Both the position numbers and the translations under genes were made by a program. DNA of 64,000 nt from Takakia lepidozioides (Eukaryota > Streptophyta > Takakiopsida > Takakiales > Takakiaceae), in contig CM060733.1 of the NCBI GenBank assembly GCA_030704615.1, positions 25,110,001 through 25,174,000 on the forward strand, given 5' to 3'. The notes beneath the pieces are model-generated. The model did not search any database and had not been told where the DNA came from. It saw only the letters and a list, made by a program, of their open reading frames with translations. Below, one piece after another: positions 57,944 through 64,000 of this stretch; position 1 is the stretch's first letter; each line of letters opens with the position of its first letter.

Positions 57944-59584
57944 GTGGGAAGTAGTGCAACTGAAGCTGGGAATACTGTGAATATCGTGGGGCCAGAAGCA
58001 AGGAGTGCTCAAGGGCCACCACTTGGTGGAAGATCCACCACAAAAACAACAGGTCCAGAAGGACCAGCACCAGCAAGGGTGCCAGCACCTGTCAGTGGGC
58101 AGAAGGTAGGGCCACAGATGGCGTTACAACCAACACGGGCAAAACCACCCTTTCCAATATATTCAGGAAAAGGGGATCCCGATGTACACATTAGCCAATT
58201 TGAGCACATGTGTATAGTGAACAATGAGAATGGCGATGATGCCAAGATGAGACTGTTTCCTTGTTCACTTATCAAGAAAGCAAGTGAATGGTATGCAAGA
58301 TTCCCTGATAATCATTTCCTAACCTGGAATGGCTTGAATACAGCATTTCGAAATAGGTTCAGGACAAGTAAAACTGAGGATGAAGTGTATGGAAGTTTAC
58401 AACAGCTGAAGCAGAAGAAGCATGAAACTGTTGAAGAGTATATGGAGAAGATGGAATTGATGATGAAAAAGCTGGCTGCAGTACCAGCGCCCGGTTTACA
58501 GAAGACTTGGTTTGTGAGTGGATTAAGACCAGAGTTGCAAAAGAAAGTGGATATGTTACCCCATAATACAGTGGAGGAGGCATTTGAAACTGCGAACAGA
58601 ATTGAGCAATTGGGAATGCTCAGGAGAGAGAAAAAAGAAGATGAGGACTCTGAGGATGAGTCAGATGAAGAAGAAGAGCAAGAACTAAAAAGAAAGAGTA
58701 AGAGAAAGGAGAAGTTGAAGAGGGATAACTATGAAAAAAAATTGGAAGAAATCTTGAAGAAGTATGCCACAGAGGCTGCAACACATTGGAGGAAGGGTGT
58801 ATGGTGTGCAAAGTGCCAGAATGAAGGCCATACCACCACAGAATGCCACATGAAGGAGAAACACTGTACTATCTGTAAAATGGATAACCATTCTACTGAG
58901 AATTGTTACTACAACAGAAGGACAGCTGCAAGAGAACCTAGGCAAGTAAGGGTGCATCAGGTGCAGCCCCAGCCAAGAAGAAATAATGATCAGGACCACT
59001 ATGGTAGGTCTGGTGGTTATAACAATGGCATGGAAGGGAGAGGTAATTCAAGAGGGAATTACCAAGGAAATTCCAGAGGCAACTATCAGGGTAATCCAAG
59101 GGGGAATTACCAGCCCGGGAATCAGGATTATAGAAATAATCCAAGAACAGACCAAGGGCGAGGACCCAATGGTGAAGAGCTATGTTACTATTGTAATCAG
59201 CCAGGACATCGCAAGGCAGCCTGTTCATTCTGGATAAGACACCAGAATGAGATGAGAGCTCCTGTGAATGAGGGCCCAGTGGTGGCAGCTCACATGGTTA
59301 GGCCATGTGTTGTACCAGAAGTAAGTACAATGATAGTAACAAGAAGTAAAGCCAAACTAATACCTCCAGTAGAAGAGGAAGAAGATGAGAATGGAAGTGG
59401 CAATGATATGCCTGAAGATGAAGAGACTTGGAAAGATGAGAAGGAACTGCACAAGGAAGTGGCAGATACTATAAGGGAAATGCAAAAGAGTACTGATATT
59501 CCTGTGGCAGATTCCTCTGATTCGGATGGAGAAAAAGAAGGGAGTGAGGAAGAAAGGAAAAAAAGATGCAGACATGCAAAGTAA
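57944..59584 (+). CDS. gag: Ty3/gypsy Gag
   Basis: 546 residues from the first Met of the frame. A retrotransposon capsid domain (PPFPIYSGKGDPDVHISQFE; SEWYARFPDNHFLTWNGLN) occupies about residues 65-220. A Glu/Lys-rich helix follows, then three CCHC zinc knuckles, CX2CX4HX4C: CAKCQNEGHTTTEC, CTICKMDNHSTENC and CYYCNQPGHRKAAC. Between the second and third is a Gly/Asn/Arg-rich repeat (RGNYQGNSRGNYQGN). Gag packages the RNA into virus-like particles in the cytoplasm. It overlaps protease in another frame at a seven-A run (about 59560), where an indel is likely. Confidence 0.85.
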   Translation: MGSSATEAGNTVNIVGPEARSAQGPPLGGRSTTKTTGPEGPAPARVPAPVSGQKVGPQMALQPTRAKPPFPIYSGKGDPDVHISQFEHMCIVNNENGDDAKMRLFPCSLIKKASEWYARFPDNHFLTWNGLNTAFRNRFRTSKTEDEVYGSLQQLKQKKHETVEEYMEKMELMMKKLAAVPAPGLQKTWFVSGLRPELQKKVDMLPHNTVEEAFETANRIEQLGMLRREKKEDEDSEDESDEEEEQELKRKSKRKEKLKRDNYEKKLEEILKKYATEAATHWRKGVWCAKCQNEGHTTTECHMKEKHCTICKMDNHSTENCYYNRRTAAREPRQVRVHQVQPQPRRNNDQDHYGRSGGYNNGMEGRGNSRGNYQGNSRGNYQGNPRGNYQPGNQDYRNNPRTDQGRGPNGEELCYYCNQPGHRKAACSFWIRHQNEMRAPVNEGPVVAAHMVRPCVVPEVSTMIVTRSKAKLIPPVEEEEDENGSGNDMPEDEETWKDEKELHKEVADTIREMQKSTDIPVADSSDSDGEKEGSEEERKKRCRHAK

Positions 59585-60425
59585 TGAAGAGACTTTGGCT
59601 GCAGTAATATGTCAGACCAAAGCAGAAATTACCATTGGACAGCTATTAGCTGTGGCACCTTATTGTAGGCACAGGCTGTATCAGGCAATCAATCGAATTG
59701 CCCAAGAGACAGGAAACACAGACCTGAACAGCAAGGTGACCAGTTATAATGTGAAGCCGGAAGGGCGAGAACCAGTCATGGACTTTGATGATTCTATGCC
59801 AGTAATCCAATTGAGAATTGGAAGCACAGAACTAACTGATGTACTGATAGATGGTGGTTCTGGAGTAAATATCATGACAGACCAATTAAGGAAGAAGCTT
59901 GGTCTAAGTAACATGAAACCAGCCCCATTTACAGTAACAATGGCAGATCAAAGAAGTGTACAGCCATTGGGATTAATAAGAGGAGTTAAGATACAGATAC
60001 AGAAAATGATCTTTATGATCACAGTAACTGTATTAAAAATGGATGAAGTCATGGAGGCTTACTCCTTATTATTGGGACGTCCGTGGCTGAAACAGGCCAG
60101 GGTATTCCATGACTGGAATTCTCAGTTACTAACTGTGCATAATGGGATGCACGAGATACAAATTACCACAAAGAAATCTAGTAGATTACCTGCTACAAGA
60201 AGACCTCGAGGAGTCAGAGAGTATGACTGGAGAGGAGGACTGGATGAGGAGCAGGAAGCTACCCTATTTGCTGCACACCCAGAATGGGAGCAGGTTGCGG
60301 AGATGCGGCTGGAAAGCCTAAGTTGTTTAAGAGGTATCTGCTGTGGTGTAGTGTCGCAACACCAATTGAAGAGGAAACCAGCAGTTACCCACCACATTTC
60401 TATGAAGAAAAGGAGGGAGAGATAG
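59526..60425 (+). CDS. pro: Ty3/gypsy aspartic protease
   Basis: The frame holds VLIDGGSGVNIM (about residues 106-117), the D-G-G-S form of the retropepsin active site found in plant OTA-type gypsy elements, then LLLGRPWLKQARVFHDW, a conserved flap-distal block. It cuts the polyprotein. It overlaps gag at the 5' end and pol at the 3' end; gag and pol share one frame, so two compensating indels in a single original ORF are more likely than programmed frameshifting. Confidence 0.8.
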   Translation: MEKKKGVRKKGKKDADMQSNEETLAAVICQTKAEITIGQLLAVAPYCRHRLYQAINRIAQETGNTDLNSKVTSYNVKPEGREPVMDFDDSMPVIQLRIGSTELTDVLIDGGSGVNIMTDQLRKKLGLSNMKPAPFTVTMADQRSVQPLGLIRGVKIQIQKMIFMITVTVLKMDEVMEAYSLLLGRPWLKQARVFHDWNSQLLTVHNGMHEIQITTKKSSRLPATRRPRGVREYDWRGGLDEEQEATLFAAHPEWEQVAEMRLESLSCLRGICCGVVSQHQLKRKPAVTHHISMKKRRER

Positions 60426-63400
60426 AAATCCTAGAAGAACCAGCCACTGTGAGCTTAAAGGATGAAGTGGTGACTGGTTGGACAATCACAGCTGATGAGC
60501 AGGTGAGAGAAGTAAATGTGGGAACTCAGGAGGAACCGAGAATGGTGAAAGTAGGAGCTGATTTGGAGCCGGAATTCTTCGAAGAAGCTAAAAGCTTGTT
60601 CATCAAATACAGAGATGTATTTGCTTGGAGCTATGAGGATCTAAAAGGGATACCACCTGAAGTCTGTCAGCATAAGATTGAACTGGAACCAGGGTCAGTA
60701 CCAATCAAGCAGGCGAGGTATAGAATGAATCCCAACTACGCACAGAAGGTTGGAGAAGAGATAAAGAAGTTGGCTGAGGCTAAGTTTATATACCCAATAG
60801 AGTATACAACTTGGTTGTCACCCATTGTTATAGTTCCAAAGAAGAATGGCAAACTAAGAGTATGTGTGAACTATAAGAAGCTGAATGCTTGTACGAAGAA
60901 AGATCCTTTCCCTTTGCCATTCACAGAAGCAGTATTAGACACTGTGGCAGGCCATGAGATGTACTCATTCATGGATGGCTTCAGTGGTTATAATCAAGTG
61001 CAAGTGGCAGAAGAAGACCAAGGGAAAACAGCTTTCATCACAGACTGGGGGGCTTATGCATACAAAGTCATGCCCTTTGGACTTTGTAATGCACCAGCGA
61101 CCTTTCAGAGAGTGATAAGTGAATCTTTTCATGAGTATCTGGATGATTTCATGCAGGTGTTTTTGGATGATTTCAGTGTGTACAGCTCTAAGAATGAGCA
61201 CTTGCATAAATTGGAGTTATGCCTGGCCAGATGCAGGATGAGAGGTCTGGGCTTGAATCCAGAGAAGTGTACTTTCTGTGTGAACTCAGGGGTGCTTCTG
61301 GGACACATTGTGTGTAAGAAGGGACTTCTTGTGGATCCCAGGAAGACAGAGTCCATTAAAGTCTCTCCACCACCAGTGAATGTTAAGAGTTTAAGGAGAT
61401 TCCTTGGGCAAACCAGTTATTACAGAAGATTTGTCAAAAGGTATGCACAAATAGCAGCACCATTGAGCAAGCTTCTGAAGAAAGATGCAGTGTTTGCCTG
61501 GACAGCTGAATGTCAACAGGCGTTTGAGGAACTTACACTGTCAGTAACAACTACACCTGTGCTGATTAACCCTCACTGGCATGTAGTATTTCATGTTCAC
61601 TGCGATGCATCAGGAGAAGCGTTGGGTGCGGTGTTAGCCCAGAATGTTACAGGAAATATAGATTCACCTGTGTACTATGCTAGCCGGTTGATGAACAGTG
61701 CTGAGAGGAACTATAGTACAACGGAAAGAGAAGCATTGGCAATGATTTATGCAGTCAAGAAATTCAGGCATTACCTATTGGGAAGAAAGTTTATGTTTTA
61801 TGTGGATCACCAGGCTCTGATATATCTGGTGAACAAACCTTTGATAAGTGGAAGGATAGCGAGGTGGTTAATAATCTTGCATGAGTTTGAGTTCGAGGTT
61901 ATTTACAAGCCTGGCCGTTTGCATCTTGTGGCAGATCATTTGTCACGACTAACAACAGGAGAGGCCGCCACAGGAGTGGACGATCAGTTACCTGATGCGA
62001 GTTTATTTGTAATGGAGGTGCAAGGAAGTGCAGATGAATGGTTAGATTGGCAGTGGCCAATCAGATACTACCTTGCTCATGGTCAGTGCCCACCTAGTTA
62101 TGGTAAGGAGCAGAGGAAGAGAATTGCTATCAAAGCTTTACCTTATACTATGGTAGGAAGCAGAATGTATAAGTTAGGACCTGATGGAGTACTAAAACGA
62201 TGCTTGTACCACCATGAAGTAAATAAAGTCTTGGAGGAAGTTCATAAAGGAGTGGCTGGAGGTCATTTTGGAGAAGAGACTACCAGTAGAAAGATACTAC
62301 TCGCAGGATACTGGTGGCCTACTTTGTTCAAAGATGTACATGAGTATTGTCAGAAGTGTGATGAATGTCAGAGGCTAGGACCTTTGCAGAGATCTGGAAG
62401 AATGGCCTTGCATCCTACAATGCCTACGGAACCATTTCAGAAATGGGGACTAGACTTTGTTGGACCAATTAATCCACCATCCAAGAATACACGAAACAGG
62501 TACATAATTACAGCCACTGATTATACTACAAAGTGGGTGGAAGCTAAAGCTTTGAGGGACAACACAGCCAAGTCCACAGCAAGGTTCCTGTACGAGAACA
62601 TACTTACACGATTTGGATGTCCCTTAGAATTTATCAGTGATCAAGGAAGTCACTTCATGAATGAGACCATTGAGTTGTTGACTAAAGAGTTTATGATTGT
62701 GCATAGAAAGAGTACAACATATTACCCACAGGGTAATGGGCAGGCAGAGGCTACCAACAAAATACTATGTACTATCTTGGCTAAGATAGTCAATGCAAAC
62801 AGAACGGATTGGGATACAAAGCTGCTGACAGCTTTGTGGTCATACAGGACTTCATATAAAGTCACCACTAAGTATACACCATTCCAATTAGTTTATGGTA
62901 TGGAAGCCTTACTTCCAGTGGAATTCCTGTTACCTACCATGAGAACGGAGTGGGGAAAAAGAATGGAATTGCAAGACTCCATCAAGGTCAGGAAACATGA
63001 ATTATACCATGTGGAAGAAGTACGTGCTGATGCAGCTGATAATATGACCAGAATTCAGATGAAGCGAAAGGAACAGTTTGATGAAGGCAAGTTAAAGACT
63101 TTTAAGACGGGGGATTTGGTTCTATGGTTGCAGAAGAAAGGAAAGATTCAAGCTTCTAAGCTTAAATCACCGTGGAAAGGACCTTATGTCATACAAAAGA
63201 TGTATGATAACAACACCGCCATGTTACAAACCATTAACAAAGAAATGCTGGGAAGAGTCAATGCAAATAAGTTGAAGGGGTACAGTGGTATCCATGACAA
63301 ACCCCTGCAGCATGATTTGCATGTTGAACCGCAAGAGCAGTCACGGGCTGCACCAGTGTTACGAACGGAGTATGGAACACTTGTCGCTAGGCCCAGCATA

Positions 63401-63637
63401 TATGACCAGGGTGGGCAAAACAAACGTGACACAGCCTATCACAGCCCGCCAAGGCGCAACACAGCCTATCACAGCCCATCACGACGTGACACAGCCAACA
63501 CAGCCCATCACGACGTGACACAGCCTATCACAGCCCATCACGACGCAACACAGCCTATACAACATACCACAGCGTGTCACAGCCTATCACAGCTTACCAC
63601 AGTGCATCACAGCCTATCACAGGGTAACACAGTATGA
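60284..63637 (+). CDS. pol: Ty3/gypsy Pol: RT, RNase H and integrase
   Basis: 1117 codons without a stop. Reverse transcriptase starts near residue 175 (SPIVIVPKKNGKLRVCVNYK), with VMPFGLCNAPATF and the FLDD catalytic core near residue 293. RNase H follows (HCDASGEALGAVLAQ; YSTTEREALAMIYAVKKF). Integrase has an HHCC zinc domain (HKGVAGGHFG to CQKCDECQR) and DDE residues in LDFVGP, ISDQGSHF and GNGQAEATNK. I see no chromodomain, consistent with the Athila/Tat (OTA) group. The last 70 codons are translated minisatellite (DTAYHSPPRRNTAYHSPSRR), not a normal Pol end. The N-terminal 15-20 residues are overlap with protease, so the true start is uncertain. Confidence 0.9.
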   Translation: MGAGCGDAAGKPKLFKRYLLWCSVATPIEEETSSYPPHFYEEKEGEIEILEEPATVSLKDEVVTGWTITADEQVREVNVGTQEEPRMVKVGADLEPEFFEEAKSLFIKYRDVFAWSYEDLKGIPPEVCQHKIELEPGSVPIKQARYRMNPNYAQKVGEEIKKLAEAKFIYPIEYTTWLSPIVIVPKKNGKLRVCVNYKKLNACTKKDPFPLPFTEAVLDTVAGHEMYSFMDGFSGYNQVQVAEEDQGKTAFITDWGAYAYKVMPFGLCNAPATFQRVISESFHEYLDDFMQVFLDDFSVYSSKNEHLHKLELCLARCRMRGLGLNPEKCTFCVNSGVLLGHIVCKKGLLVDPRKTESIKVSPPPVNVKSLRRFLGQTSYYRRFVKRYAQIAAPLSKLLKKDAVFAWTAECQQAFEELTLSVTTTPVLINPHWHVVFHVHCDASGEALGAVLAQNVTGNIDSPVYYASRLMNSAERNYSTTEREALAMIYAVKKFRHYLLGRKFMFYVDHQALIYLVNKPLISGRIARWLIILHEFEFEVIYKPGRLHLVADHLSRLTTGEAATGVDDQLPDASLFVMEVQGSADEWLDWQWPIRYYLAHGQCPPSYGKEQRKRIAIKALPYTMVGSRMYKLGPDGVLKRCLYHHEVNKVLEEVHKGVAGGHFGEETTSRKILLAGYWWPTLFKDVHEYCQKCDECQRLGPLQRSGRMALHPTMPTEPFQKWGLDFVGPINPPSKNTRNRYIITATDYTTKWVEAKALRDNTAKSTARFLYENILTRFGCPLEFISDQGSHFMNETIELLTKEFMIVHRKSTTYYPQGNGQAEATNKILCTILAKIVNANRTDWDTKLLTALWSYRTSYKVTTKYTPFQLVYGMEALLPVEFLLPTMRTEWGKRMELQDSIKVRKHELYHVEEVRADAADNMTRIQMKRKEQFDEGKLKTFKTGDLVLWLQKKGKIQASKLKSPWKGPYVIQKMYDNNTAMLQTINKEMLGRVNANKLKGYSGIHDKPLQHDLHVEPQEQSRAAPVLRTEYGTLVARPSIYDQGGQNKRDTAYHSPPRRNTAYHSPSRRDTANTAHHDVTQPITAHHDATQPIQHTTACHSLSQLTTVHHSLSQGNTV

Positions 63638-63665
63638 CACAGCCTGTCACAGCTCAACACAGCCT
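63420..63665. repeat. Minisatellite at the pol 3' end
   Basis: Repeats of GACACAGCCTATCACAGCCC with variants. It encodes the Pol tail to the stop at 63635 and continues a little beyond. Same CACAGCC family as in the 5' LTR, but flanked by different sequence. Confidence 0.9.
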
Positions 63666-64000
63666 ACTAAAGTTACACGATCCATAGAATCAGTGACAAG
63701 TGGACACATAAAAACTTCAGGAAAATGGATGACGGAAGAGGAAACGGAAATTACTTTAAAAATAGACACGTGGAGGTCAGGGTGCGACACACAGCAGAGA
63801 ATGAAGTGCAAGGACAGGTGTCAAAAAGAAAGAGGACAAGAACGGCCGTCAAATGGGATGAAAGGCGGGCCCATTAATGAATACGGAAAAAGGGAAACGG
63901 AACGAACGGCAAGTACAGAAAAGCCGAATTCATGTCGCATGTGTGATCCTAGTGGACTATCCAACAGGGAAAGTCCACTAAAGAAGATAAAAGTTAAAAT
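63666..64000 (+). mobile_element. Gypsy 3' internal region, purine-rich
   Basis: Purine-rich runs (GACGGAAGAGGAAACGGAAA; AAAAAGAAAGAGGACAAG) could include the polypurine tract. Nothing here matches the 5' LTR, so the 3' LTR must start after the window. Confidence 0.45.

Noticed and set aside
59560-59570. Slippery seven-A run as programmed frameshift between gag and protease
   Set aside because: The frame change is not -1 relative to gag, and gag and pol share a frame, so paired indels explain it better.
1-64000. CRISPR array, bacterial operon or organellar origin
   Set aside because: Repeats have no uniform spacers, genes have spliceosomal introns, and retrotransposons are typical of plant nuclear DNA.

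Overview
The window is nuclear DNA of a land plant. Four intron-containing host genes have plant-type products: a VPS39/EMB2754-type HOPS subunit, an MTP6/MTPC1-type cation diffusion facilitator, a class II HD-Zip transcription factor with a CPSCE motif, and a tail-anchored protein of unknown function. A fifth small gene is less certain. Remains of a PPR-DYW gene and of GDSL lipases, together with Ty1/copia and Ty3/gypsy relics, fit a plant. The host proteins look divergent from angiosperm versions and introns are mostly 0.1-0.9 kb, so a seed-free plant (bryophyte, lycophyte or fern) is my inference; the species cannot be named from sequence alone.

Layout: 1-1350 is a decayed copia gag interrupted by a 285-bp hAT-type MITE with a perfect 8-bp target duplication. 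1857-2539 (-) is a GDSL esterase pseudogene. 3774-12482 (+) is the VPS39-like gene, 13 exons that join in frame to 1039 residues; its twelfth intron carries a long foldback. 14569-15085 (+) is a small unknown gene. 16670-17365 is a GDSL/gypsy chimera. 18529-21306 (+) is the unknown tail-anchored protein. 22400-27260 is a nest of broken gypsy, copia and GDSL sequence, including a head-to-head pair of RNase H segments and a chimeric 207-codon ORF. 28027-34872 (+) is the cation transporter, 12 exons, 708 residues. 37739-39241 (-) is the HD-Zip II gene, 4 exons, 301 residues, with a long 5' region holding a GC-rich island and a perfect HD-Zip II binding site. 41.8-52 kb is gene-poor, with a PPR-DYW relic and an orphan P-loop exon. 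52.1-55.6 kb is repeat-rich and ends in a decayed gene with a BED-like zinc motif, split by a Ty3/gypsy element that fills 55643 to the end of the window.

The host genes do not form a pathway: endolysosomal tethering, organellar metal transport and transcriptional control are unrelated jobs. The most interesting material is structural: the intronic foldback, a gypsy element whose first ORF reads through its primer-binding site and whose pol C-terminus is encoded by a minisatellite, a GDSL/reverse-transcriptase junction shared by two copies, and a candidate HD-Zip II autoregulatory site. All exon boundaries were inferred by eye from GT/AG sites, reading phase and remembered family conservation; none was tested against transcripts.
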